A DNA stretch of 33,353 bases from an uncultured Pseudomonadota bacterium (GTDB lineage Bacteria > Pseudomonadota > Gammaproteobacteria > Ga0077536): positions 1 through 33,353 of the forward strand of contig CACDEI010000014.1 in assembly GCA_902551695.1 (NCBI GenBank). The letters are read 5' to 3'. This document shows positions 17,176 through 24,166 of this stretch, in pieces (the first letter of the stretch is position 1; each line of letters starts with the position of its first letter). Under the pieces are notes generated by a model that was given only the letters and a program-made list of their open reading frames with translations, searched no databases and was not told the DNA's origin. The position numbers and the translations under genes were made by a program.

Positions 17176-17219
17176 AGCCTAATACGCCAAATTACCAATC
17201 ACTAAAGGAGTATATATTA

Positions 17220-17375
17220 TTGATTTCTTGGATAGGACTTTGGGTTCTCGCATTTTCTGTTGCTGGATTAGTTGCGACCGTCGCTGACATAGACAACCTT
17301 CACAAAAATAAGACCGTGATTATTTTTTTCTTTTTTCTTTCAGTAGCGTCGGGACTAGCTGTTGTCTTCAGATGA
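17220..17375 (+). CDS. 51-residue membrane protein, unknown function
   Basis: Too short for the ORF track. TTG start with AAGGAG (17205-17210) nine bases upstream. The product begins MISWIGLWVLAFSVAGLVATVADI and ends TVIIFFFFLSVASGLAVVFR: two transmembrane helices joined by a short polar loop, DNLHKNK. It lies 44 bp after the CoA-transferase stop on the same strand and just before the convergent SnoaL-like gene. The strong SD and clean two-helix pattern support it; the family is unknown to me. Confidence 0.55.
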   Translation: MISWIGLWVLAFSVAGLVATVADIDNLHKNKTVIIFFFFLSVASGLAVVFR

Positions 17376-17382
17376 AATAGGT

Positions 17383-17820
17383 TCAAACCCATTCTTCCTC
17401 CGTGTGCAAACGGGTTAAATGGATTTTCTCAATTTTCCAACCTTCAGAACTTCTAACGTAGACTTCATGATAATGACCCCAACCCTTAAAATTACAGGTC
17501 GGTAATCTCACATAATCAAACATAGCCCAGATACCCGTAGCTTTTTCATCACTCAACATTTCTATCTCTGGCATAAAACCCTGATGCATAGAACATGCGC
17601 CGGTCATTAATTTCTTTACCCCCTCCACGAGCTCTTCACGTCCAGTAATATGGATATCCTTGGGTTCCTCCTCACTTATCCGAGGGGCACCCTCGTAAGT
17701 AGCAGATACGTCATCTGTAAAACAATTGTGCCAACTATCCCATTGCTGAGTATCCATTAATCTAAAATAACGCGCCTTTAATTGACTTATATCTTCTAAA
17801 TGTTCAGCATTTTTGGACAT
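17383..17820 (-). CDS. SnoaL/NTF2-like protein
   Basis: 145 residues starting at ATG 17820, preceded by AAGGAGG; the track extends the frame upstream into the neighbour. The sequence EDISQLKARYFRLMDTQQWDSWHNCFTDDVSATYEG is the typical SnoaL_4/NTF2-like opening helix pair; WGHYHEVYVRSSEGWKIEKIHLTRLH is the closing sheet. The fold hosts cyclases, hydroxylating enzymes, dehydratases and ketosteroid isomerases; the exact reaction is not readable. It is the last gene of a probable SMP-30 / MetE-like / SnoaL operon. Confidence 0.8.
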   Translation of the reverse strand: MSKNAEHLEDISQLKARYFRLMDTQQWDSWHNCFTDDVSATYEGAPRISEEEPKDIHITGREELVEGVKKLMTGACSMHQGFMPEIEMLSDEKATGIWAMFDYVRLPTCNFKGWGHYHEVYVRSSEGWKIEKIHLTRLHTEEEWV

Positions 17821-17851
17821 ATAAAACCCTCCTTTATTAAGTTCGGCAAGT

Positions 17852-19009
17852 TTACCACAGCACCTCACTTGCCAGCCGCGCTCCCTCTGAGAGTGCTGCC
17901 ATCTTCGCCCACACAACAGTTGGCGCTACCATTTCCCACCCAGCAAAAGTACCAAATCCACAGTCTGCTCCTGCTATTACGCGTGTCTTATCACCTACAG
18001 CATCCACTGCTTCCAAAATCCTATTGCAAACAACTTGAGGATGTTCAACGTAGTTTACTGTTGAGTCGATTACACCCGGTATCAAAATGAAGTCATCTCG
18101 TCTGTTGACTTTTTTCAGTTCTGCATATTCATGCTGATGACGTGGATTTGCAAATTCTATAGAAAAAGCTCCAACGTTTGCTTGCGATATTGCAGGCCAT
18201 ATTTCTTTCAGAGGCACATCACAGTCGTGTGGCCCGTCGTAATTTCCCCAACAAACATGAAGACGGATCATTTCCTTGGGTATGTCGCGACAAGCTTCAT
18301 TTATGGCGTCTATATGAACTGATATCGCATCGATAAATTCTCCACTTGTAGAGTGTTGAAACATCCCATGACGCTCCATAGCAAGATCAGGACAATCAAG
18401 TTGTAGAAGATATCCTCTGCTATGTATAAAGTCGTATTCTTTTTTCATTTCCGCTGCCACTGCATAAACATAATCAGAATGTGATTCATAATATCTATTT
18501 CCCAAGGTCGTACAGACTATCCCTGGACTGGCCGAGGTCATAAAAGCTTCAACATATTTCCCATTAAAATCAGATATCGCGGCATCGAACAGATCGCATT
18601 CAGACGAGGCAGGGTTAAGGTCGGTATACTCAACTTGATCATCGGCAGCGGGAGCATCAAAAACTGAAGAGTAAACCATCCCTCTTTTACTCCACACCTC
18701 GCCAAAATCTTCATACTTTGCGAAATCTGCAAAAGGAAGCCTCTCACTGGTCCCTCCGAAGCCGTTTAAGCGTTGCCCAACATAAGTCTGAAAGCCTACT
18801 CTCGGTTGCTCTCCGTCATTTATGACATCTATACCCGATGTCACTTGTTTTTCGACGCAGTGCTTAACCCCTTTTTCGCTTAGCAGATTGAGACGAGCCC
18901 GATCAATTTCAATACCCTTCTCTTCAGCTATCAATAAATCGGATAGTTCCCGACTACGTGGCAAGCTGCCCACATGGGTGCATAATATTCTCTCTCTACT
19001 ATCTTCCAC
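17852..19009 (-). CDS. Cobalamin-independent methionine synthase II-like protein (C-terminal MetE-type barrel only)
   Basis: 385 residues from a GTG at 19009, which has AAGGA 7 bases upstream; the track extends to a TTG at 19072 inside the SMP-30 gene. It starts ILCTHVGSLPRS and contains likely zinc ligands: His and Cys in LHVCWGN, Glu in SIEFANPRHQHE, Cys in GADCGFG. This is the catalytic half of MetE without the N-terminal folate half, as in archaeal MetE and a group of thiol-alkyl-transfer enzymes. In context it may demethylate or cleave an alkyl thioether rather than make methionine (inference). It is 34 bp downstream of the SMP-30 gene and 31 bp upstream of the SnoaL gene. Confidence 0.82.
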   Translation of the reverse strand: MEDSRERILCTHVGSLPRSRELSDLLIAEEKGIEIDRARLNLLSEKGVKHCVEKQVTSGIDVINDGEQPRVGFQTYVGQRLNGFGGTSERLPFADFAKYEDFGEVWSKRGMVYSSVFDAPAADDQVEYTDLNPASSECDLFDAAISDFNGKYVEAFMTSASPGIVCTTLGNRYYESHSDYVYAVAAEMKKEYDFIHSRGYLLQLDCPDLAMERHGMFQHSTSGEFIDAISVHIDAINEACRDIPKEMIRLHVCWGNYDGPHDCDVPLKEIWPAISQANVGAFSIEFANPRHQHEYAELKKVNRRDDFILIPGVIDSTVNYVEHPQVVCNRILEAVDAVGDKTRVIAGADCGFGTFAGWEMVAPTVVWAKMAALSEGARLASEVLW

Positions 19010-19043
19010 TAGTTTGTCCTTATCGTTAACAGGATGTCTCTTT

Positions 19044-19892
19044 CTAGGGAGAAGAAGCTGTAGGCACCTCAACCCGACAGATTTCTACTCTAGCTTTCTT
19101 TGCCTCACCACCGATATCTTCAATCTCGCCTTCAAAGGTTATGCCGAATAAAGTACAACCATCCGCTCCACCTAAGTTACAGGCAACTGCCCTTTTACCC
19201 TCTACGGAGATTTCTTCGGTTATTTTTCCGCCTTCTTGGACCCTTAGAAAAACACCAGTGACAAAGCTAGCAACCCAGATAGCACCCTCAGCATCCAAGC
19301 AAATACCGTCCGGGGTATGCTCTCCTAGATCAGCCCATACTCGTCTATTCGTAAGCTGACCGGTAGAGTTCATACTAAAAGCTGTCAGACAATGTCCAAA
19401 GGTTTCAGCGCAAATAAGCGTGTCCCCACTTGGGCTAATCACCGCTCCGTTGGGAAAATTAAGTCCATCAGCAGCTATTCCAACAGAGCCATTTTTTTCG
19501 ACTATCGCCATAGACGCTAATTTAGGTTCCTCATTAGCAAAGAGATCGTAACCAAAACTACCCACATAAATATTTCCGGCCTTATCTACCACTGAGTCAT
19601 TAATATCCGAGTCAATTATGTCCGAAAGATCAGCGTACTCCGACAAGGAACCAGCCTTCGATATTTCAAATAACTTCCGATCGGCCATCGACACAACTAT
19701 AAGCCTGCCATCAGGCAAAAAATTTAAACCAGACGGCCTGCCAGGCACGTCGGCTACTTTTGTTACATCACCACCTTCTGAGGCAGAATACACCGCGTGG
19801 CCCCACATGTCCGAGAAATAAAGCCTGTCTTCGTGCCATCGAGGCCCCTCTAAAAAAACAAAACCATCAAGCAGTGTTTCCATCTGTTTCAC
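19044..19892 (-). CDS. SMP-30/gluconolactonase family protein
   Basis: 282 residues forming a six-bladed propeller. Likely divalent-metal ligands are Glu in VFLEGPRW, Asn in DINDSVVD, Asn in GLNFPNGAV and Asp in HTPDGICLD. Known members hydrolyse sugar lactones and related esters. The start is GTG at 19892 (MKQMETLL), with a weak GGGGG upstream; ATG at 19883 is the alternative. No signal peptide is seen, so it is probably cytoplasmic. First gene of the three-gene minus-strand group. Confidence 0.85.
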   Translation of the reverse strand: MKQMETLLDGFVFLEGPRWHEDRLYFSDMWGHAVYSASEGGDVTKVADVPGRPSGLNFLPDGRLIVVSMADRKLFEISKAGSLSEYADLSDIIDSDINDSVVDKAGNIYVGSFGYDLFANEEPKLASMAIVEKNGSVGIAADGLNFPNGAVISPSGDTLICAETFGHCLTAFSMNSTGQLTNRRVWADLGEHTPDGICLDAEGAIWVASFVTGVFLRVQEGGKITEEISVEGKRAVACNLGGADGCTLFGITFEGEIEDIGGEAKKARVEICRVEVPTASSP

Positions 19893-20062
19893 ATCAAAAC
19901 CCCCGTTTATGAGTAGGTACTAAACTAGATTCGAAACCAACTCCTGTCAAGAGTTAGTCTGATTTACTATATTAAAGACTTCAAGCTGAGGACCAAACAC
20001 CATCCCAAAATCCCCTGACATATGCTGATGATGGAATTCCTACACGCCTAAATTCTTTGGCA

Positions 20063-21322
20063 TCAAAATCGTGATAATAGGTAGTCTGTCTTAGAAATAA
20101 CGGTTGGATTGTCTGAGATGATATCAGCTATCAGCTTTCCCGAACCCGGTGCCATTGTCCATCCCAGATGACCATGCCCAGTATTAAGAAACAGACCCTG
20201 CAAATCGGTTCCTCCAATAATGCCAACCCCGTCTGAGGTCATTGGCCGATAACCAAACCATGGGGAGACATCCGAATCTCTTGCAATGTTTTTCGTAAAA
20301 GGAAAAAGAGCCTCACAAACATCAGATAGATTGTCTATCCGCGCTGTCACCATATCGGCGTTAAAACCGGCAAACTCAGCGGTACCCGCTATTCTTAGTC
20401 GCGATCCTAGCGGGCAAACTGCTGCGTGACGAGATTCATCGATAATTGGCATTCTAGGCTTAAGTCGCCACTCCTTGGCATCCACAGTGATCGAATAGCC
20501 TTTCACTGGCTCCAGTGGGACTTTGATCCCTAGCGGCTTCGCTAAGGCTTTACTTCCGCACCCAGCAGCTAGGACACATACATCCCCAGAAACCGTCTCA
20601 TTATTTACTCTTAATCCTCCAAACTTGCCGTCACGAACCAGGATTTCATCAACGGGAGAATTTAACCGAATATCTATTCCAGACTCTACGCATACCCTCG
20701 ATAGCGCCTTGCAGAAGCTATACGCATCCCCTGAAATATCATCCGGGTAATGGATGCCTCCTACAAGTTCGCCTTTAGCGTCCTCCAGGCAAGGTTCAAG
20801 TTCGAGTAATTCTGAGCGATTCAGAGTGGTATGACGAATACCCATGGCGGAGGCTTCATCCGCTAGACTGCAGGCGATTGCAAGAGCAGAAGAATTTGAA
20901 TAAATTTTTAAAGTACCAACTTGCCTACAATCAAAATCGAGTCCAAGAGGTAAGAACTCGTCCTTTAGCACTTTAATGGAAAACTGCGCCAAGCGGGCGT
21001 TTTTCTCCAGATTTTTTTTAAATCTGCTGACCGATGAGTTTATGAAGAATGAAAAAATCCAAGGCAACATACCAGCAACTGCATAAGGCCTTATTAGGAG
21101 AGCAGAATCCTCTTTACCCAACATTTTTAATGCTTGCCAAAAGATTCCCGGGTGATTCCACGGATTCGCCTCACTAGCATGAAGCATACCTCCATTAGCG
21201 AAACTGGTGCCTAGGCTGACCTCTTCATCTTTCTCATATAAGGATACCTCGTAACCCAATTTCCTCAAGAACCAGGCAGATGTTAGGCCTAGCAGGCCAC
21301 CACCAACAATTTGACAATGCAT
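20063..21322 (-). CDS. FAD-dependent D-amino acid dehydrogenase (DadA-like)
   Basis: 419 residues from ATG 21322 with GGAG about ten bases upstream; the track adds a spurious leader. The Rossmann FAD motif is VGGGLLGLTSAWFLRKLGYEVSLYEK. SFANGGMLHASEANPWNHPG is typical of DadA-type proteins, as is the C-terminal GYRPMTSDGVGIIGGT...LNTGHGHLGWTMAPGSGKLIAD. It oxidises D-amino acids (or related amines) to oxo acids, passing electrons to the respiratory chain. Other DAO-fold substrates, such as hydroxyproline or sarcosine, remain possible. The gene lies directly behind the terminator of the HU-like gene. Confidence 0.87.
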   Translation of the reverse strand: MHCQIVGGGLLGLTSAWFLRKLGYEVSLYEKDEEVSLGTSFANGGMLHASEANPWNHPGIFWQALKMLGKEDSALLIRPYAVAGMLPWIFSFFINSSVSRFKKNLEKNARLAQFSIKVLKDEFLPLGLDFDCRQVGTLKIYSNSSALAIACSLADEASAMGIRHTTLNRSELLELEPCLEDAKGELVGGIHYPDDISGDAYSFCKALSRVCVESGIDIRLNSPVDEILVRDGKFGGLRVNNETVSGDVCVLAAGCGSKALAKPLGIKVPLEPVKGYSITVDAKEWRLKPRMPIIDESRHAAVCPLGSRLRIAGTAEFAGFNADMVTARIDNLSDVCEALFPFTKNIARDSDVSPWFGYRPMTSDGVGIIGGTDLQGLFLNTGHGHLGWTMAPGSGKLIADIISDNPTVISKTDYLLSRF

Positions 21323-21371
21323 TTTTACCGATCTCCAAAAGGACCAAATTGAGATAGAGGCTCTCAAAATA

Positions 21372-21398
21372 AAAAAGCCGGTTAAAAACCGGCTTTTT
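21372..21398 (-). terminator. Rho-independent terminator of the HU-like gene
   Basis: Perfect 12-bp arms AAAAAGCCGGTT / AACCGGCTTTTT with a 3-base loop. On the minus strand the stem is followed by a T-rich stretch (the arm's five T, then TATTTT). It lies 24 bp after the HU-like stop and 49 bp before the dadA start. The A/T flanks are symmetrical, so it could work in both directions. Confidence 0.88.
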
Positions 21399-21422
21399 GC
21401 TTAGTCGAGCATCACGGGATTA

Positions 21423-21746
21423 TTATAGAACTACGTCCTTAATAGCCTTCATAGCAGTTGCCCGAACAGATAAGCTGGCAGGCCTCGCCTCAACGTCCAC
21501 CATTTCCTTTGTGAAAGGATTCATCTGCTTACCCGCAGGTCTTGCAGGCTTATCTACTCGTTTCAATTTTACCCCTAACTCAGGCACTGTGAATTCCCCA
21601 GAACCGTTTTTAATTAGATGGCATGCAGCTAGCCCTTTTACAGCCAAAAGCACTGCTTGGACGTCCTTTTTGCTCAAATTTGATTCTTCTGCAACCGCAG
21701 CGATTATTTGAGACTTAGTTTGTTTTTGTGTAATTGCGCTGCTCAT
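21423..21746 (-). CDS. HU-family (HU-like) DNA-binding protein
   Basis: 107 residues from ATG 21746, preceded by GGAGG; the track extends to 21770. QTKSQIIAAVAEESNLSKKDVQAVLLAVKGLA is the N-terminal helical dimerisation part. GSGEFTVPELGVKLKRVDKPARPAGKQMNPFTKEMVDVEARPAS is the beta-arm region, with NPFTKE in place of the NPxTGE tip whose Pro intercalates DNA in HU. It belongs to the variant HU-like group with a short extra N-terminus rather than to HupA/HupB. Likely role: nucleoid architecture. It has its own strong terminator. Confidence 0.87.
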   Translation of the reverse strand: MSSAITQKQTKSQIIAAVAEESNLSKKDVQAVLLAVKGLAACHLIKNGSGEFTVPELGVKLKRVDKPARPAGKQMNPFTKEMVDVEARPASLSVRATAMKAIKDVVL

Positions 21747-22152
21747 ATTTCCTCCCATGGCAGGTGGCACTTTATACTTAGGAATTGACCCGTGTTTTCA
21801 AAAACAACTAGAGTCTTGTACGAACCGCTTCTCAATAAACATGCCTACAATCTAGCGGGCAATCCGAGTAGCCTATTTGCGTCACAATTCCCGTTTCTTA
21901 AATTAAAATGCTATCTCTTTAACATATGATAATTCAAGTTAAATATTGAGCATTTTAAACTTTAATTCGATCATCTCTAGAACTTAAACCAGAGCTACGT
22001 TTTTTTTTTTTTCACGCTGATCGGCGAAAACAATTTAATCTCAATTCGCCCGCCAGATCAATCCTAACCTATAAAAAAGACTCTTTTTTTTCATATTTGG
22101 AAACGATTTACGAATTTTAGATTTTCGTCGCTCTTTCTACTGGGAGGTCTAG
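21747..22152. other. 406-bp intergenic region upstream of the HU-like gene
   Basis: No gene of reasonable length on either strand. It holds a T13 run (22000-22012), a weak A/T hairpin near 22074-22090 that could serve as a poor terminator for the bactofilin operon, and on the minus strand TTGAAA followed 19 bp later by TATAAA, about 35 bp before the HU-like start, a loose promoter candidate. The imperfect palindrome GATCGGCGAA...TTCGCC...GATC near 22018-22057 has no T-tract. Confidence 0.4.
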
Positions 22153-22539
22153 TCATTGGGAGATTTCACCTCTGTCGACATCTTGATGCTCTAGTTCCCC
22201 TTCAAAAACGGCACCAGGCTCCAACTTTAGAAGGGAGTAGGAAAGTCTCCCTGTAACCCTTGCAGAACTGCCAATTTCTAATTTTTTGATAGCCGACACA
22301 TCACCATCAACGGTTCCATAAATCAGTACTGAGTCACCTTTTATCTCTCCTTTCACTTCTCCTGTGTCACCTATTTCAATAATAGCCTCATCACTCGCTT
22401 CTATATCTCCCTCTACACGCCCCGCCACATAGAGATCTTTTCCGCACCTTAGGTTTCCAATAAAAGTCGTCCCAAAACCAACTATAGAGGTTTGCTTTGA
22501 CAATTTCTTTAAAGTACTTTTTTTTGGATTAATCAACAT
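22153..22539 (-). CDS. Bactofilin (polymer-forming cytoskeletal protein), second copy
   Basis: 128 residues. A basic N-terminal tail (MLINPKKSTLKKLSK) precedes a right-handed beta-helix core with the characteristic short repeats: VGFGTTFIGNLRCGKDLYVAGRVEGDI, GEVKGEIKGDSVLIYGTVDGDVSAIKKLEIGSSARVTGRLSY, then LEPGAVFEGELEH. Bactofilins polymerise without nucleotide and act as membrane-associated scaffolds for cell-wall enzymes, stalks or chromosome-partition proteins. It is 16 bp downstream of the ParA-like gene and is the last gene of the set. Confidence 0.9.
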   Translation of the reverse strand: MLINPKKSTLKKLSKQTSIVGFGTTFIGNLRCGKDLYVAGRVEGDIEASDEAIIEIGDTGEVKGEIKGDSVLIYGTVDGDVSAIKKLEIGSSARVTGRLSYSLLKLEPGAVFEGELEHQDVDRGEISQ

Positions 22540-22555
22540 TTAAAGAGAGCCCTCT

Positions 22556-23461
22556 CTATATCTGGTGTAAAGTCGACGGAGTATATGCTGTCAGACTGTG
22601 ATCACAGACTATATTCACTAGCCAGTCGCCAAAATCTTCCGTAATACGTAGCAAATCGACGACGTTATGATCGCTAATTCCGTAATTGAAAGTAGTTCTA
22701 AATACTTTGGAATAAAATATTGGATGACCCAAGAAACAAGGGAACTCCCTCAGGTTTCTATAAATGGTCAAAATTTCGGTTCTGTCTTCCAAGAGATTTG
22801 GTATCACCACCACCGTAGGAAGAAATTTAATTTTTCCGCCATTTATCAGAGGGTTCGCATCATAAAGGCGACTCAAGAATTTCTTTGTCGCTCCGAGGTC
22901 AGCATCTGAAGCAGAAGTAGGGACAAAAAGATAATCGGTATCCAGCATAAAAGAATACTCTGTTGGTGTTGTGCCGGCTGGGGTATCAAAGAAAACGAAT
23001 CTCTTTTCATTTTCTGACTTGAGTTGAAAACCAGATTTCAGATGTTGATAGATCCTGGCGTTATTTACACCACCCGACGCCAACAGAAACTCAGGGTCTG
23101 AAACGAGCTTAAACTTTTTGTTCGCAAATCGGTGCAAAGATTCACTGGTGGTTCCTTGTCGATCCAAATCGATAAACTCTATGAGAAAATCGGGCTTTTT
23201 TAGGGCCAATTTTAGGCAAGACACAAATGCCACAGTGCTCTTCCCGACCCCACCTTTAGAATTGGCGAAAACTATAGTGGTTGCTTCATCTGGAGATTTG
23301 GCCGGTTTCGTAGGGATATCTCGCCTAGGATTCTTGGACGACTCTATGCCCTCTTCTTCCAAATCGGGGGGTACAAGAGCACTTTCGGCAGGTTGCGAGA
23401 CTCTCTCCTCTCTCTTCTCCCCATTTTGCTTACCAAACTGTTTAAGGAACCTATCTAACAC
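22556..23461 (-). CDS. ParA/MinD-family partitioning ATPase
   Basis: 301 residues. The deviant Walker A is SKGGVGKST (Lys69 and Lys74), the A' region is IDLDRQGTT, and Walker B is VFFDTPAG. A ~55-residue charged, probably disordered N-terminus precedes the ATPase. No helix-turn-helix domain is seen, so it resembles small orphan ParA proteins that position cargo more than plasmid ParA with a DNA-binding head. No parB gene is adjacent. The start is GTG with no clear SD, 38 bp after the first bactofilin. Placement between two bactofilins suggests a shared cytoskeletal task. Confidence 0.87.
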   Translation of the reverse strand: MLDRFLKQFGKQNGEKREERVSQPAESALVPPDLEEEGIESSKNPRRDIPTKPAKSPDEATTIVFANSKGGVGKSTVAFVSCLKLALKKPDFLIEFIDLDRQGTTSESLHRFANKKFKLVSDPEFLLASGGVNNARIYQHLKSGFQLKSENEKRFVFFDTPAGTTPTEYSFMLDTDYLFVPTSASDADLGATKKFLSRLYDANPLINGGKIKFLPTVVVIPNLLEDRTEILTIYRNLREFPCFLGHPIFYSKVFRTTFNYGISDHNVVDLLRITEDFGDWLVNIVCDHSLTAYTPSTLHQI

Positions 23462-23499
23462 AGCTGTTAAACCAAGTCAGTCGAAATACCTATTTGCGT

Positions 23500-23946
23500 C
23501 TAGGCATCACCGACTGGGTTTTTGTTGGTTGAAGCTGGATTACTAGTTGGCTTGGGTTCTACCTTTTGAGCCAGTCGATTTAATCTATCTTCGGAGCTGG
23601 CTGCTGAAGGGGCATCCCAATCCGTGGATATTTCACCCACAAGTTTTGCGCCCTCATGGGCCTCTATAGACCCGTAGGAGATCTTTCCTCGAATTTTACC
23701 AGTAGAGGCAACCGTGAGTTTGCCGGACAAATTCAAACTTTCGTCAACAACACCCTCAATCCAAGCCGTTTCGCCCGATATATCCCCGGAAACATTCCCA
23801 CTTTTTCCTACTATTAGATGTTTTACCTGGACCTTCCCAACTAGTCGTCCATCAATCCTCGCAGTACCTTGAATAGCCAGGGAAGCTCCTTCCAGCTCTG
23901 TCGACTCTCCAACGAAAAACTCATAGTTTTTTTGCTCATCTTTCAT
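23500..23946 (-). CDS. Bactofilin, first copy, with a disordered C-terminal tail
   Basis: 148 residues. The beta-helix core runs from about residue 10 to 108 (FFVGESTELEGASLAIQGTARIDGRLVGKVQVKHLIVGKSGNVSGDI, GKIRGKISYGSIEAHEGAKLVGEIS). A Pro/Ser/Asn-rich tail of ~40 residues follows, unlike the basic N-terminal tail of the other bactofilin, so the two may have different partners. Its ATG overlaps the stop of a 9-codon mini-ORF (ATGA), which carries the better SD. It precedes the ParA-like gene. Confidence 0.9.
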   Translation of the reverse strand: MKDEQKNYEFFVGESTELEGASLAIQGTARIDGRLVGKVQVKHLIVGKSGNVSGDISGETAWIEGVVDESLNLSGKLTVASTGKIRGKISYGSIEAHEGAKLVGEISTDWDAPSAASSEDRLNRLAQKVEPKPTSNPASTNKNPVGDA

Positions 23947-23972
23947 CTGTCTAATTCTCTCTTAAGTAACAT
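23943..23972 (-). promoter_or_regulatory. Possible 9-codon leader ORF coupled to the bactofilin start
   Basis: ATG at 23972 with GAGGA 7 bases upstream opens MLLKRELDR and stops at a TGA that overlaps the bactofilin ATG. The bactofilin itself has only a weak purine stretch. This would couple its translation to the leader. The size is at the limit of what sequence can support. Confidence 0.3.
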
Positions 23973-23995
23973 TTTCGTGTCCTCATAGGGACAGA

Positions 23996-24166
23996 TTAGC
24001 TGTGATATTGTGCTTTTAAGGACAATACTTTCATACCATTATACACAAAAAACATTTTATCGAACCTTTCTTTGGTGTTGATAGCAATATTCAGCTGAGA
24101 CTTCCCACTTTCTACCCATATTTTAGCTAATTTTACCGATTTAGTTTCCGGGAACTGAAAATTCAC
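23996..24166 (-). CDS. 56-residue protein overlapping the phaC stop, unknown function
   Basis: Below the track's length cut-off. The GTG start overlaps the phaC TGA as GTGA. The product begins MNFQFPETKSVKLAKIW and ends MKVLSLKAQYHS; it is basic and mixed alpha/beta in pattern, with no signal peptide or membrane helix. It fills most of the gap between phaC and the bactofilin, leaving 49 bp. The stop/start overlap supports translation. It could be a granule-associated or regulatory peptide; no family is recognised. A frame-shifted phaC tail is unlikely because PhaC already ends with a normal PGSYVMVK. Confidence 0.45.
   Translation of the reverse strand: MNFQFPETKSVKLAKIWVESGKSQLNIAINTKERFDKMFFVYNGMKVLSLKAQYHS

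Noticed and set aside
17852-17916. N-terminal extension of the SnoaL-like ORF (MCGRRWQHSQ...)
   Set aside because: It reads through the end of the MetE-like gene in another frame; the ATG at 17820 with AAGGAGG is the supported start.
22000-22090. T13 run and the AAAAAAGACTCTTTTTT hairpin as a strong terminator
   Set aside because: The stem has a single G-C pair and a tiny loop; it may act weakly but cannot be called.
23996-24166. The small ORF after phaC as a frameshifted end of PhaC
   Set aside because: PhaC already ends with the family-typical PGSYVMVK and the small frame does not resemble PhaC sequence.
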